A DNA stretch of 64,000 nt from Cerasicoccus maritimus. Lineage in GTDB: Bacteria > Verrucomicrobiota > Verrucomicrobiia > Opitutales > Cerasicoccaceae. Below are positions 25,995 to 36,712 of the stretch, piece by piece; the stretch's first letter is position 1, and each line of letters starts with the position of its first letter. The position numbers were made by a program, and so were the translations under genes. The notes beneath the pieces were generated by a model. The model was not told the DNA's origin and made no database searches. It saw only the letters and a list, made by a program, of their open reading frames with translations. Location: positions 1 through 64,000 of the forward strand of contig JAVDPD010000032.1 of NCBI GenBank assembly GCA_031296935.1, given 5' to 3'.

Positions 25995-28900
25995 ATGAAA
26001 AGACTACTGTGCACTCCGCACTGGAGTTACCTGGGCCGCTTTGCAGTGGCGTCGGCGACTCTACCGCTCGCTCAATTGGGCGTACTCCATGCGCAGCAAG
26101 CCGTGCCCGTTGGCGCGGGCAGCTACGCGGAATTCCCACCCGCGCATGAAGACATCGTTGGCGGTGAAGACATCGGTATGGTGTCGAACTTTCTCAACCG
26201 CCAACTCTACATTCACTCGTCCAAAGCAGGCGAGCCCGTCCCCACCAACGACTGGTGGACGGACCTGATTTTTAGCCAATACTCGGGCAATATGTGGCCG
26301 TATCCGCTCTCGGTGCAGGCCAATGCCTCGGGGGTCAATGTTTACTTCCCCATCGAGTTCTCGGCCTCGGGAACCGACATGCTGACAGAGTATCCCATCG
26401 GCGTAGGCGGGCAGGCCGCGATTGTGCTTGGTCCCAACGACACCATTCTCGCCGACTTCGAAGGCGCGAGCTGGCCGACTGGTTGGAGCACGACAGGCAC
26501 GGCCTTTGGCAGCGGTCCGGCAGCTGGCTCGGTTTCCGGGCAATCTTTAGTCACGAACTTCAACGGTGCCGGGTTGGCCAATTCCTTCCACGGTGGCGAT
26601 GGATCAACGGGGGTTCTTACATCGCCGACCTTTACTGTGAATGCGCAATACATTCACGCTTTAGTTGGAGGCGGAAACCACCCCGGCGCCGCAGAAGTTC
26701 AACTCGTCGTCGGAGGCAATGTTGTCCGCACGATGACGGGTGTGAACTCGGAAAATCTCGCTTGGCAGACCTGGGACGTTTCGGAATACAACGGCCAAAG
26801 CGCGCAAGTGCAAGTGGTCGACAATGTCACTGGTGGCTGGGGCCACATCATGGCGGACCAAGTCGTGATGACCAACGACGCCGATCCGGCCACGAAGTTC
26901 AGCACCGACTTTGCGCCCGCCAGCGCGGTGGCACTCGATTGGTCGGACTGGCTCGTGCAAATGCGCCTTGAACAAAACCCGAACGCTTACTACGACGTGA
27001 CGATGGGGCACGGCCTGCCATTTGTGTGGGTTGAAGCGACTGGCGTGAGCCCGCTACTAAACATCGACGCCTCGGCCATTTTCCGCGACGCCGCAGGCAA
27101 CTTGCTCACGCTGCCTTACACCGGCTCAGCGATGTCCGTAGAAGTGCAGGGGAGAACATTTGGCCTGCACGCGCCCGATGGCACGACTTTCGAAGACGCT
27201 AATGGCGAAATGCTGGTTAATCTCGGTAGCGGCAGTTATCTCGTCATCAGCGCGATGCCGGACTGGGGCTCGTTGAGCGGCTTCGATATCTACGCCTACG
27301 CGATCCCGCGCGACACGATGATGACGTGGTCTTACAACCCAGCAGACGGCTTTGTCCGCACGAATTGGACGGTCACCGCACAGGCGCTCAAGGGTGCCAA
27401 CACGACCGTGCTGCAAGGCTGGATTCCGCATCATTACCGCGAGACGGACAACGACCTAACGTTCACGTCGGTCAGCTACACCACGCCGCGTGGCAAGTTG
27501 AAGCTGTCGGCGTCGAATACTGCGCAGATTGATTTCCCGTTCACGGGCATTCTGCCGAATTTGCCGACGCCAAGTCAGCTCGGTGGCGCGCATGATTACT
27601 CGCCGGAGCGCATGGACTTCTACCTCGATCAATACGCGCAGCGCACGGACTACGGTGGTGACACTTACTGGGGTGGCAAAAGCCTCACGCAGTTTGGCGA
27701 CTACCTGACGATCTCTGCTGACTTGGGCACGGATCATGTCGATGCACTGAAGGCCGCGTTGACAGCCGCGCTCGAAGATTGGTTTACCTACGACGGCGTC
27801 GAAGTGGAGCATTACTTTGCCCGCTATGATGGCTACAAGGCGCTGGTCGGCTTCAATGAATCCTACGGCTCGTCGCAGTTTACGGACCACCATTTCCACT
27901 ATGGCTACTTCACCCGGGCGGCTGCGTTGCTCGGTTTGCAGGATCCGCAGTTCCTCGCGGACTACGGCGACATGGCCAAACTAGTCGCCAAGCAATACGC
28001 AAACTGGGATCGCAACGACACGGACTTCCCGTTCTTCCGCACCTTCGATCTCTGGCACGGTCACTCTTACGCGGGTGGCACCAGCGCAGGCAATGGTAAC
28101 AACCAGGAGTCGAGCTCGGAGTCGATTCAATCCTGGTGCGGCCTCTTCCTGCTCGGCGAAGCGATGAACGACAACGACATGCTTGCCGCTGGCGCAATGG
28201 GCTACGCGATTGAGCGACTCGCAATCAAGGAATACTGGGTCGACTATCACGGCAATCCCGACGCCACGAATCCGATCCCTGCCGACGGCGGCACACTGCC
28301 TGCAGAATACGGTCACGAGTTGGCGGGTATTGTTTTTGACAGTGGCCCAGCTTACGCGACGTTCTTTAGTGGTGATCCCGGTTGGATGTATGGCATCCAA
28401 TGGCTGCCCATTCAGCCCGGCTTGGCTTACATGGGCGAGGACCCGGCGTTTGCGAAATCGCAAATGAACTCCATGATACAAGACCGCGTGCCGACAATGG
28501 CTGGCGCGGCGCGTGGCGTTATTCGCGACTACAATCTCGCCCCCGCGCAAACCGAATGGCACAATGCAGATACCGCGGGCGCGCTTGAAAAGTTTGCTGG
28601 CGCAATCAAACTCGCCTACGACCACAACCCGACCTACACGCTCGCGCAAAGCGGCAATCCGCTTTACGTGAATGGTCAACTGAGCTTCACCGTGGAGCCC
28701 GATGGCGCCATCACGCTGGACCCGGCGATCTGGTCTGCTGGCACGCTCGCGAATTACGCGGATCTCGTGCCGCCCGCCATTGGCCAACCGCTCGAAGGCT
28801 GGCCGCTGTATGACTACCTCTACACCAATTATACCTACGACGTGAATTACCTCGAGGACAAGTGGGAGTTTGAGGTGCTCAACTATCAAAGCGGCGTCGA

Positions 28901-31262
28901 CACGGCGCAGGCCAAGAAAGTCATTGGCGACTGGGGCGTCGGTCTCGGCAACGTGATCCTTGGCTACATGGCGCACTATGACGCCGATGTGGTGGCTGAG
29001 CTCATGGACGAGTTTTACGACGATGGTCACCCGATCGGGATTGGCAACGACACGAGCGGCCTCACGTATTACTATACGCACGCGCTGCGTTCGCTGGGCC
29101 ACATCGTTTACGATCGCTACACGGACATCCCGACGAGCCAGGTGTTCTACAATCCCGACACTGGAGTCTACAGCTACGCGGTTTACAATCCGAGCGATGT
29201 CGAGCAAACGGCCACGGTTTACAACACCAGTGGTGGCGTGATTGGCACGTTCCCCGTTCCGCCAAAGAAGGTCGTTCAACACAAGCTCGACCAGGCATTG
29301 AACAACGTGCAGATCACCGCGTCGAACGCCGCCAAGACGGTCACGCCCGGCAGCACGATTCAGTTCTCTGCGGTTGGCTACGACCAGTACGGCGCGACGC
29401 ATCCGCTGACGAGCATCAGCTGGTCTGTCAACGCCGGCGGTAGCATTGATGCAAACGGTCTCTTCACCGCGAGCACGAATGCCGACCCGGTCATCGTGAC
29501 GGTCAATGCCGATGGTCAGCAGCAAACTTACACGTTCCGTGTTGGCGATGCGCCATACCTCGCGGACATTGCGATCACGCCGGAGTTTGCCCGCGTGGAA
29601 GCAGGCTCGACGGAAACCTTCGCCGCGACTGGCCTCGACCAATACGGCGACGAAGTTTCGTTGGTTGGCCTCGTGTGGGCAGTCGATGGCGGTGGTTCGA
29701 TTGATGCGAACGGCGTGTTTACATCCAACGGAACCACGGGTGCCTTCTACGTAATTGCCGACAACGGCAATGCCTCGCAGACCGCACTTTTCGCCGTGCA
29801 TCCGCCGCTGCAAAATGTCGCGGCAGGCAAGACCACTGATGCTTCGAGTGTGGTGGGGCCAGCAGGTGAATCGGCTCTGGCTGTTGATGAAGACGGCGTG
29901 TCCCGTTGGGAAAGCGCGCATGGCAACGACGATGAGTGGTTCCAGGTCGATCTTGGCGCCAGCTATGACATCGAGCGTATCGTGATCGACTGGGAAGGCG
30001 CCTACGCCAGCGAATATGAGCTGCAGGTATCCGACGATGGCGCGAATTGGACAACGATTCTCACCGTAGAAAAAAGCACGCCAGAAGACGACAATCACGC
30101 CGTCGAAGCAAGTGCGCGTTATGTTCGCTTCCAGGGCATCGACCGTGCGCTGGACTATGGCTATTCGTTCTATGAGTTCGAGGTTTATGGATCGGAAGGC
30201 GCGGATGCGATCGAAGGCGCGCAGCTGTTCCTGAACCCAACGGGTGTGGAGCTGCTTAACGGCATGTCGACGGACTTCGATGCCTACGTGTTCGATGCCA
30301 ATTGGAATGGTGGCGAAACGAGCCAAATTGACTGGTCTGCCGACACTGGTTCCGTCGATGCCAACGGCGCTTACACCGCCACGCAGGAAGGCGGGCCGTT
30401 CACCGTGACTGCGACCTTTACTGGCACGGTTGCTGGCGGTGGCGCGCTTGATGCAACTGCTACCGTGAATGTGGCTGGCGGTGGTGCCTACATTAATATC
30501 GCCCCAAACGGAACGGCTTCGGCCTCGTCGGAAGAGGGCGCTGGCATGGAGGCATCGGCGGCGATCGATGAAAGTCTGGCCACGCGTTGGTCGTCCATCT
30601 TCGAAGATGATGAGTATATCACCGTCGATCTTGGCCAATCCACCTATATTGACTCGGTCATCCTTCGCTGGGAAGGTGCCTATGGCGAAGACTACCACAT
30701 TCAACTCTCTGATGATGGGGCGAACTTCGCCAACGCAATCAGCGTAACCGGTGGCGACGGCGGCGAGGATGATCTGCCGATCGGTGCCAGCGGTCGCTAT
30801 GTGCGCATGCAGGGCGTAAGCCGTGGCTCGCCTTGGGGCTATTCACTGTGGGAGTTCGAGATCTACGCGCAAGGCACGCCTCCACCGACGAATCTAGCCG
30901 AAGGTCAGCCGGTGCTCTCATCCTCTGATGAAGGCGTCTACATCGCCGATGCAGCGGTCGATGGCGATGGCGGCACCCGCTGGTCCAGCGAGTTTGAAGA
31001 CGACGAATGGATCTACGTGGATCTTGGTTCAACACAGACCATTTCTCAGGTCGTGTTGATTTGGGAAGGCGCTTATGGATTACACTACAAGATCCAGGTT
31101 TCCGGCGACGCAACGAATTGGACGGACCTCATCGAAGTCACCAACGGCGATGGCGGCGAAGACGACCTGAGTGTCTCTGGCAGTGGTCGCTACGTGCGCA
31201 TGCTCGGCATTGATCGCGGCTCCCCCTGGGGTTACTCGCTGTGGGAGTTTGAGGTCTACTAG
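25995..31262 (+). CDS. Exported GH81 endo-beta-1,3-glucanase with discoidin and Ig-like domains
   Basis: From ATG 25995 the protein has 1755 residues. Signal peptide to about residue 33. The GH81 N-terminal beta domain (STPIPTNDWWTDL-like NDWWTDLIFSQYSG) is interrupted by an inserted beta-sandwich (about 150-295, beginning ILADFEGASWPTGW) like those attached to GH32 enzymes. The catalytic part contains FTDHHFHYGY (D631) and NNQESSSESI (E705, E709). After it come two Ig-like domains (1105-1270), a discoidin (F5/8 C) domain (1273-1400), a third Ig-like domain, and two nearly identical discoidin domains in tandem (1499-1755). GH81 cleaves beta-1,3-glucan internally. Discoidin domains probably bind glycans and keep it on the polymer or cell surface. 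Confidence 0.92.
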   Translation: MKRLLCTPHWSYLGRFAVASATLPLAQLGVLHAQQAVPVGAGSYAEFPPAHEDIVGGEDIGMVSNFLNRQLYIHSSKAGEPVPTNDWWTDLIFSQYSGNMWPYPLSVQANASGVNVYFPIEFSASGTDMLTEYPIGVGGQAAIVLGPNDTILADFEGASWPTGWSTTGTAFGSGPAAGSVSGQSLVTNFNGAGLANSFHGGDGSTGVLTSPTFTVNAQYIHALVGGGNHPGAAEVQLVVGGNVVRTMTGVNSENLAWQTWDVSEYNGQSAQVQVVDNVTGGWGHIMADQVVMTNDADPATKFSTDFAPASAVALDWSDWLVQMRLEQNPNAYYDVTMGHGLPFVWVEATGVSPLLNIDASAIFRDAAGNLLTLPYTGSAMSVEVQGRTFGLHAPDGTTFEDANGEMLVNLGSGSYLVISAMPDWGSLSGFDIYAYAIPRDTMMTWSYNPADGFVRTNWTVTAQALKGANTTVLQGWIPHHYRETDNDLTFTSVSYTTPRGKLKLSASNTAQIDFPFTGILPNLPTPSQLGGAHDYSPERMDFYLDQYAQRTDYGGDTYWGGKSLTQFGDYLTISADLGTDHVDALKAALTAALEDWFTYDGVEVEHYFARYDGYKALVGFNESYGSSQFTDHHFHYGYFTRAAALLGLQDPQFLADYGDMAKLVAKQYANWDRNDTDFPFFRTFDLWHGHSYAGGTSAGNGNNQESSSESIQSWCGLFLLGEAMNDNDMLAAGAMGYAIERLAIKEYWVDYHGNPDATNPIPADGGTLPAEYGHELAGIVFDSGPAYATFFSGDPGWMYGIQWLPIQPGLAYMGEDPAFAKSQMNSMIQDRVPTMAGAARGVIRDYNLAPAQTEWHNADTAGALEKFAGAIKLAYDHNPTYTLAQSGNPLYVNGQLSFTVEPDGAITLDPAIWSAGTLANYADLVPPAIGQPLEGWPLYDYLYTNYTYDVNYLEDKWEFEVLNYQSGVDTAQAKKVIGDWGVGLGNVILGYMAHYDADVVAELMDEFYDDGHPIGIGNDTSGLTYYYTHALRSLGHIVYDRYTDIPTSQVFYNPDTGVYSYAVYNPSDVEQTATVYNTSGGVIGTFPVPPKKVVQHKLDQALNNVQITASNAAKTVTPGSTIQFSAVGYDQYGATHPLTSISWSVNAGGSIDANGLFTASTNADPVIVTVNADGQQQTYTFRVGDAPYLADIAITPEFARVEAGSTETFAATGLDQYGDEVSLVGLVWAVDGGGSIDANGVFTSNGTTGAFYVIADNGNASQTALFAVHPPLQNVAAGKTTDASSVVGPAGESALAVDEDGVSRWESAHGNDDEWFQVDLGASYDIERIVIDWEGAYASEYELQVSDDGANWTTILTVEKSTPEDDNHAVEASARYVRFQGIDRALDYGYSFYEFEVYGSEGADAIEGAQLFLNPTGVELLNGMSTDFDAYVFDANWNGGETSQIDWSADTGSVDANGAYTATQEGGPFTVTATFTGTVAGGGALDATATVNVAGGGAYINIAPNGTASASSEEGAGMEASAAIDESLATRWSSIFEDDEYITVDLGQSTYIDSVILRWEGAYGEDYHIQLSDDGANFANAISVTGGDGGEDDLPIGASGRYVRMQGVSRGSPWGYSLWEFEIYAQGTPPPTNLAEGQPVLSSSDEGVYIADAAVDGDGGTRWSSEFEDDEWIYVDLGSTQTISQVVLIWEGAYGLHYKIQVSGDATNWTDLIEVTNGDGGEDDLSVSGSGRYVRMLGIDRGSPWGYSLWEFEVY

Positions 31263-31303
31263 GCCAATCCCAATTTCCCAATAAATCCACCCCCATGAAT
31301 TGC

Positions 31304-31339
31304 AAGGCGGGGTCATTCTCCCCAAGGGCCCCGCCTTTT
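31304..31339 (+). terminator. Terminator-like hairpin between the GH81 and GH3 genes
   Basis: AAGGCGGGG pairs with CCCCGCCTT and is followed by TTTC. It separates the GH81 stop (31262) from the GH3 start (31370). The GH3 gene either has its own promoter downstream or depends on read-through. Confidence 0.75.
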
Positions 31340-31369
31340 CTCAACATAAACCTGATTCCCTCAACTGTG

Positions 31370-34300
31370 ATGAAATATTCTCGTATATTCAAACCGGGAC
31401 TAGGCGTGCTTTCTCTGCTCGCTGCGACCCTTGCCAGCGGGCAGACCAATTTGGCGTTAAACCAGCCCGCCACCGCATCCAGCACACAAGCTGGATTGAC
31501 CACTGCAGAAGTTAACGACGGCGACCTCGGCACCCGCTGGGGCAGCGATTGGTCGGACCCACAATGGATTTATATCGACCTTGGATCGGTGCAATCCATC
31601 GGCGATGTTGAACTCGTTTGGGAAGGTGCCTACGCCACTCATTATTTTATCCAAACATCTAACGACGCCACGACATGGACGGACATTGCTGAAATTACAG
31701 ATGGCAATGGCGGCACGGACACGATAACCGTTGGCGCGGATGCGCGCTACGTTCGGATGTATGGCCTCGAACGCCCGGGCGGTTATGGTTATTCGCTCTG
31801 GGAGTTCGCAATCTATGATCAGTCCACCACACCGCCTAACGAAGAAGACTTTGCGGAAGGCCAACCCACCTATGCCTCCAGCATCGAAGGTGCCTACACT
31901 GAAGGTCTCGCCACTGACGGCGATCCTGCGACCCGATGGGCCAGCGCTTATGAGGACGACGAGTGGATCTATGTCGATCTTGGCGAAGCAAAATCCATCG
32001 AGCGCGTTTACCTGCGCTGGGAGGATGCCTTCGGCTCCGGTTACTTCATACAAGTTTCCGATGATGCGGCCACTTGGACCGACGTTTACACGGAAACCGC
32101 TGGCGACGGCGGCGAAGACGACATCACGTTGGCTTCACCAGTCAATGGCCGATACGTGCGCATGCAGGGCGTGACGCGTGGCTCCGAGTGGGGCTACTCG
32201 CTCTGGGACTTCGAAGTCTATGGCTCCGCGGCGCAGCCGGAGGGCGATTTGGCTGCGGGTAAGTCAGTCGTTGCCTCATCCGAACAGGACCCGGTTGGTT
32301 TGTCCAAGGATTTCGCGGTAGACAGCGACGGCCTCACGCGTTGGGCATCCTTGGAGACGGATACGGAATGGATCTACGTGGACCTCGGTTCCGCAAGTTC
32401 GGTTGGCCGCGTTGTGTTGACTTGGGAAAGCGCCTTTGGTGAGCAATACATTATCCAGGTCTCGGACGATGCGGCGACCTGGACTGATGTCTTTACCGAA
32501 ACCGCTGGCGACGGCGGCACGGACGACATTTCGTTCGACACCGTCACCGCGCGTTATGTGCGGATGCAAGGCGTGGAGCGTGGAACGATATATGGCTATA
32601 GCTTGTGGGACTTCGAAGTCTACAGCACGGGCAACAACAATTCCGGACCTACCGGGCCAACGGACGTCACGCTCGCGGGAGAATACGTGGAATACGTTCG
32701 CGTGAACGTTAGCCCAAACACCAATGACGACGAAGAATACTTCATCTTCCAGAATGTGGAAATTAGTGATGCGATGAACTATGATATCGGCACGGAAATT
32801 ACGATTTCCAAGCATTACGTCAGCCTGGGAGTCGGTTATGATCTGCGCATTTCGGCTGTCGATGCAAATGGTCAACAGATCGTGGGCGGCGAAGACTTTG
32901 GGTTCCCGATGACACTGACCGTTTATGAGGGCCTTACTATCAACCTTGAGAAAATCAAGGCCAGCAATGGTTTGGACCTCGCGTTTGGCAAACCAATCTA
33001 CGCATCCTCTTCACAAGAACCGCTCGTTCCGAGCCGCGCGAATGATGGCGAGACTTACGAGACGGACCCCGAGTCGCGCTGGGCTTCGCTTTCCGGCATC
33101 GACGATGAGTGGATATATGTTGATCTCGGACAGGTCTACAACTTCAAGCGCGTGCTCCTGATCTGGGAAACCGCTTATGGTTTAGACTATGATATCCAGG
33201 TATCCGATGATGCCGTTACCTGGACGACGGCCTATGAAGTTCGCGGCGGCAACGGCCAGACCGACGACTTGCAAATGGACGCCACTGGCCGCTATGTCCG
33301 CATGCAGGGCATTGATCGCGGAACGGATTATGGTTACTCGCTGTGGAGCTTCGAAATTTACGAACAGGAGGGCTACAATCCAGACGACATCATTGAGGAT
33401 CCATACACGACGCCCGCTGCTCCGGACCCAGTTGGAGCTTTCGCCTTGATCAGTCCAGCTGATGGCGCGATGGAAACAGCCACGCATACGCCGACACTGA
33501 CTTGGAACTCCGTTGCTGGCGCAACCCGCTATGATGTTTACATGAACATCACTCAGGACAATTACGACTTCACGCAGTCGGGCAAACTGCTCGATCGCTA
33601 CACGAAGATCGGCGAATCCACCACGACCTCCTTCACGTTGAGCGAGCCGCTGCCGGATCGCTGGACTTATCAGTGGTATGTGGTCGCCGTGGACGGCGTT
33701 TCGGACCCGCGTTCGGATATCAACACCTTCAGCTTGTATATTCCGACGTTGGAGCAGGTTGATGACGGCATTAATATCGTCAACGGCGCTCGTGACATGA
33801 ACCGAAACGGTACGATTCAGCCCTATGAAGATTGGACTCAGCCAGTGAGCGTTCGGGTGGATGACCTGATCTCGCGCATGACGCTTGTCGAGCAGATCTC
33901 GCAGATGTTCTTCGATTCGGATGTCGATCCATTGACCGGATTTGACTTCGGCCCGGTGGACCCTTCCGATCAGGAAACCACGCAGCTCGCCAACGCTGCG
34001 ACACGTCTGGGCATTCCGTCGATCACTAGTGCCGACACCATTCATGGTTACAAGACTTCGTTCCCGACCGGCACCTCCTTCGCCGCTTCTAAGAACTATG
34101 ACCTTATCCGTGAACTGGGCGACATGCAGCGTCGCGAAATGCGCGCCGTCGGCGCTTTCGGCACTTTGTCGCCGATTGCGGAAGTGGGCACGATGGTGCT
34201 TTATCCACGCATTCAGGAAGGTTGCGGGGAAGACGCCGATGTGGCCTCTGCGATTATCCGCGCATTCCTGGTTGGCCTGCAGGCCGGGCCGGAGCTAAAC

Positions 34301-36538
34301 CCGAATTCCATCTGGGTGACTACTAAGCACTGGCCGGGCCAAGGCGCCGGCGGTGAGCAAGTCATGGTTTACGACGGCACTACCGTGCATTACCACATGC
34401 GCCCTTGGCACGCTGCGATCGAAGCGGGCACCGGCGGCATTATGCCGGGCTACGGCGGCACCACGCTGTTTGGGCCCAGCACGCATGGCGCGGGTGACAA
34501 CCCATACATCATCTCCTACCTCCGTAACCAAATGGGCTACGACGGCCTGATTTGTAGCGACTGGTTGGACAGTTGGGTATGGCTCGACTCTGCTAACGCA
34601 GGTTGCGACATCATGGGCGGGGCTGATCCGACCAAGCGTAATGATTACGATCCTGGCACGCCAGAAGCTGATGACTTCGACACGGAAATCGATCCCGCTG
34701 TAGTGGAAGACCGCGTTCGCCGCATTCTCGATATGAAGTTCCGTTTGGGCATCTTCGAAAACCCTTATGGAGACTACCTCTATGGCGAAAGCGAGTGGCG
34801 TGATCACCACAACTACGACCTTGCCATCCAAGCGGCGCGTGAGTCGATGACCCTGCTGACCAACAACGGCGCTCTGCCGATCCAGTTACCGGCGGGCAGC
34901 AACATCGTCGTTGATGGTCCGTTCGCGGACACCGGCACACAATGGGTGATCTGGACGAGCTTCTTCCACGAGACGGAAGGCTCCCTCACTCCGTTTGACG
35001 CCATCTCGGAACGTGCGGCGGAAGAGGGGATCAACGTCTACTTGAATACGGCGCCAACGACTCCCGATCTGGCGATCGTGGTTTGCGGCGAACCATCTTA
35101 CACGCATGGCACGTATTGGCCGCAAGAAGAGCCTTATCTGCCAGCGGAGCAAACTGCGGTGATCGATAATTATCTAAATCAGAATATTCCGGTCGTGGTC
35201 GTTTACGTCATGCCGCGCCCGTGCGTTCTGGGGGCATCTGAACTCAGCGCCGATGCGCTGCTCCTGACCTATCGCGCCGGTGACGGCGGTGGACCTGCCT
35301 TGGCTGAAGTGCTCTTTGGCGACTATGCGCCAACTGGCAAGACGCCGTTCCAACTGCCGCGCTCGATGGCCCAGGTGGGCGGGGCTGATTTCCTGGATAC
35401 CGTCGAGCGTCAGGATCTTCCCTTCGACCTCGGCGCGACCCAGGCGGAAATTGATGCAATCATTGCCCACATCGCTGCGGGTGAATCCGTGCCGCCAATC
35501 TACGGAGATCCGTTGTTCCAGTATGGCTCGGGCCTCGATGGCTACGGCCTTGTGGACGCCACTGCGCCCAGCGCCCCGACGCTCATTGCGCCAGCAGACA
35601 CGGGAACCTTTGATCCTGACCTGCCCAACTTTAGTTGGACAGCCAGCACCGATGTGGAAACCGGCATTAGCCATTACGATGTCTACGTCGACGGCGTCAA
35701 GGTGCACACGACCAGGAAGGGCACATCCTGGGATCACCGGAATCTTGCGCTGGCTAATGGAGCCCACACTTGGGAGGTGCGCGCCGTTAACTGGGCGGGA
35801 CTTGAGCAAAGTTCGGGAACCTTCTCGTTCACGCTCAACGATACGACCGCGCCTCCAGCCTTTGCGTTGGTGGCTCCGGCCAACGCCTCCAACGCGCCTG
35901 CGGGCGAGCCGCTTTCCTTCTTCTGGGAGGATGTTGTGGACGCCGGCAGCGGAGTCGATTACTACGAGTTCTACTTTGATAGTGTGAAGATCGGAGAAAT
36001 CGCACCCGAGCCACTCATCACAGAACACGCCAATATCGCGCTGAATCGGTCGTATGTGGCGTCGACCACCAAGCAGGGCACCTATTACGCTCTGACGGAT
36101 GGCGACAGCGTCAGCGAAAGCTCACGTTGGGCCAGTGATGACTTTGAGCCGCAGACGGTGACGATCGACCTTGGAGCGGATTACCTGGTCACTCAGGTGA
36201 AGCTCTATTGGGAAAACGCCTATGCGTCAGAGTATCGCATTGAGGCGTCCATTGACGGCGAAACCTGGACCGAGGCTTACTACACCAATACGGGCGACGG
36301 CTTGATCGACGACCTGACCGGCTTGTCCGCCGTAGCGCGATACCTCAACGTCTACTGCATCGACACGCCCACGCCGTATGGCTTCTCCCTCTATGAGGTG
36401 GAAGTGTTCGGTGAGCAGGTGCAAGGCGCCACAGTTCCGGCTCCCGCATCAGGGACTCACACTTGGACGGTGCGCGCCGTTAATGGCACGGGGCAGACTA
36501 CTGACGCCAGTGCGACGTGGACAGTGACCGGCCAATAG
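31370..36538 (+). CDS. Exported GH3 beta-glucosidase with five discoidin domains
   Basis: From ATG 31370 the protein has 1722 residues and a signal peptide (to about LASGQ). The order is: three discoidin domains (24-150, 160-285, 292-418), an unrecognised beta domain (425-530), a fourth discoidin domain (534-665), an Fn3-like domain (682-790) and the GH3 catalytic part (about 800-1397). The nucleophile is D1064 in GLICSDWLDS; TTKHWPGQG and YGSGLDGYG are also present. Two Fn3/Ig-like domains follow, the last with a fifth discoidin domain inserted (about 1554-1680). GH3 enzymes release glucose or act on short beta-glucans. Repeated WIYVDLG and GYSLWEFEVY motifs show that the binding domains multiplied by duplication and were shared with the GH81 protein. 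Confidence 0.92.
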   Translation: MKYSRIFKPGLGVLSLLAATLASGQTNLALNQPATASSTQAGLTTAEVNDGDLGTRWGSDWSDPQWIYIDLGSVQSIGDVELVWEGAYATHYFIQTSNDATTWTDIAEITDGNGGTDTITVGADARYVRMYGLERPGGYGYSLWEFAIYDQSTTPPNEEDFAEGQPTYASSIEGAYTEGLATDGDPATRWASAYEDDEWIYVDLGEAKSIERVYLRWEDAFGSGYFIQVSDDAATWTDVYTETAGDGGEDDITLASPVNGRYVRMQGVTRGSEWGYSLWDFEVYGSAAQPEGDLAAGKSVVASSEQDPVGLSKDFAVDSDGLTRWASLETDTEWIYVDLGSASSVGRVVLTWESAFGEQYIIQVSDDAATWTDVFTETAGDGGTDDISFDTVTARYVRMQGVERGTIYGYSLWDFEVYSTGNNNSGPTGPTDVTLAGEYVEYVRVNVSPNTNDDEEYFIFQNVEISDAMNYDIGTEITISKHYVSLGVGYDLRISAVDANGQQIVGGEDFGFPMTLTVYEGLTINLEKIKASNGLDLAFGKPIYASSSQEPLVPSRANDGETYETDPESRWASLSGIDDEWIYVDLGQVYNFKRVLLIWETAYGLDYDIQVSDDAVTWTTAYEVRGGNGQTDDLQMDATGRYVRMQGIDRGTDYGYSLWSFEIYEQEGYNPDDIIEDPYTTPAAPDPVGAFALISPADGAMETATHTPTLTWNSVAGATRYDVYMNITQDNYDFTQSGKLLDRYTKIGESTTTSFTLSEPLPDRWTYQWYVVAVDGVSDPRSDINTFSLYIPTLEQVDDGINIVNGARDMNRNGTIQPYEDWTQPVSVRVDDLISRMTLVEQISQMFFDSDVDPLTGFDFGPVDPSDQETTQLANAATRLGIPSITSADTIHGYKTSFPTGTSFAASKNYDLIRELGDMQRREMRAVGAFGTLSPIAEVGTMVLYPRIQEGCGEDADVASAIIRAFLVGLQAGPELNPNSIWVTTKHWPGQGAGGEQVMVYDGTTVHYHMRPWHAAIEAGTGGIMPGYGGTTLFGPSTHGAGDNPYIISYLRNQMGYDGLICSDWLDSWVWLDSANAGCDIMGGADPTKRNDYDPGTPEADDFDTEIDPAVVEDRVRRILDMKFRLGIFENPYGDYLYGESEWRDHHNYDLAIQAARESMTLLTNNGALPIQLPAGSNIVVDGPFADTGTQWVIWTSFFHETEGSLTPFDAISERAAEEGINVYLNTAPTTPDLAIVVCGEPSYTHGTYWPQEEPYLPAEQTAVIDNYLNQNIPVVVVYVMPRPCVLGASELSADALLLTYRAGDGGGPALAEVLFGDYAPTGKTPFQLPRSMAQVGGADFLDTVERQDLPFDLGATQAEIDAIIAHIAAGESVPPIYGDPLFQYGSGLDGYGLVDATAPSAPTLIAPADTGTFDPDLPNFSWTASTDVETGISHYDVYVDGVKVHTTRKGTSWDHRNLALANGAHTWEVRAVNWAGLEQSSGTFSFTLNDTTAPPAFALVAPANASNAPAGEPLSFFWEDVVDAGSGVDYYEFYFDSVKIGEIAPEPLITEHANIALNRSYVASTTKQGTYYALTDGDSVSESSRWASDDFEPQTVTIDLGADYLVTQVKLYWENAYASEYRIEASIDGETWTEAYYTNTGDGLIDDLTGLSAVARYLNVYCIDTPTPYGFSLYEVEVFGEQVQGATVPAPASGTHTWTVRAVNGTGQTTDASATWTVTGQ

Positions 36539-36564
36539 CTTACCATTGGGTATAATAGAGAAGG

Positions 36565-36604
36565 AAAGGGGGCCTGCACGTTGCTGCGGGCCCCTTTGTT
36601 TTTA
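36565..36604 (+). terminator. Rho-independent terminator closing the glucan locus
   Basis: AAAGGGGGCC pairs with GGGCCCCTTT around a short loop, followed by GTTTTT, 27 bases after the GH3 stop. Confidence 0.85.
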
Positions 36605-36712
36605 GCAAAAATTGTTCAGCTTACTGGTAGGCTGTAGAACTTCGGTCATGACAACGCCGGTTGTTCTCTCATGCTGATCATTAGGCTGATGCTATTCATA
36701 GAGTGGCATAGC

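Noticed and set aside
27981..30704. 907-codon open frame on the minus strand inside the GH81 gene
   Set aside because: It is antisense to well-recognised GH81, Ig-like and discoidin domains. High GC in third positions of the real gene keeps the opposite frame open. Its translation shows no family features.
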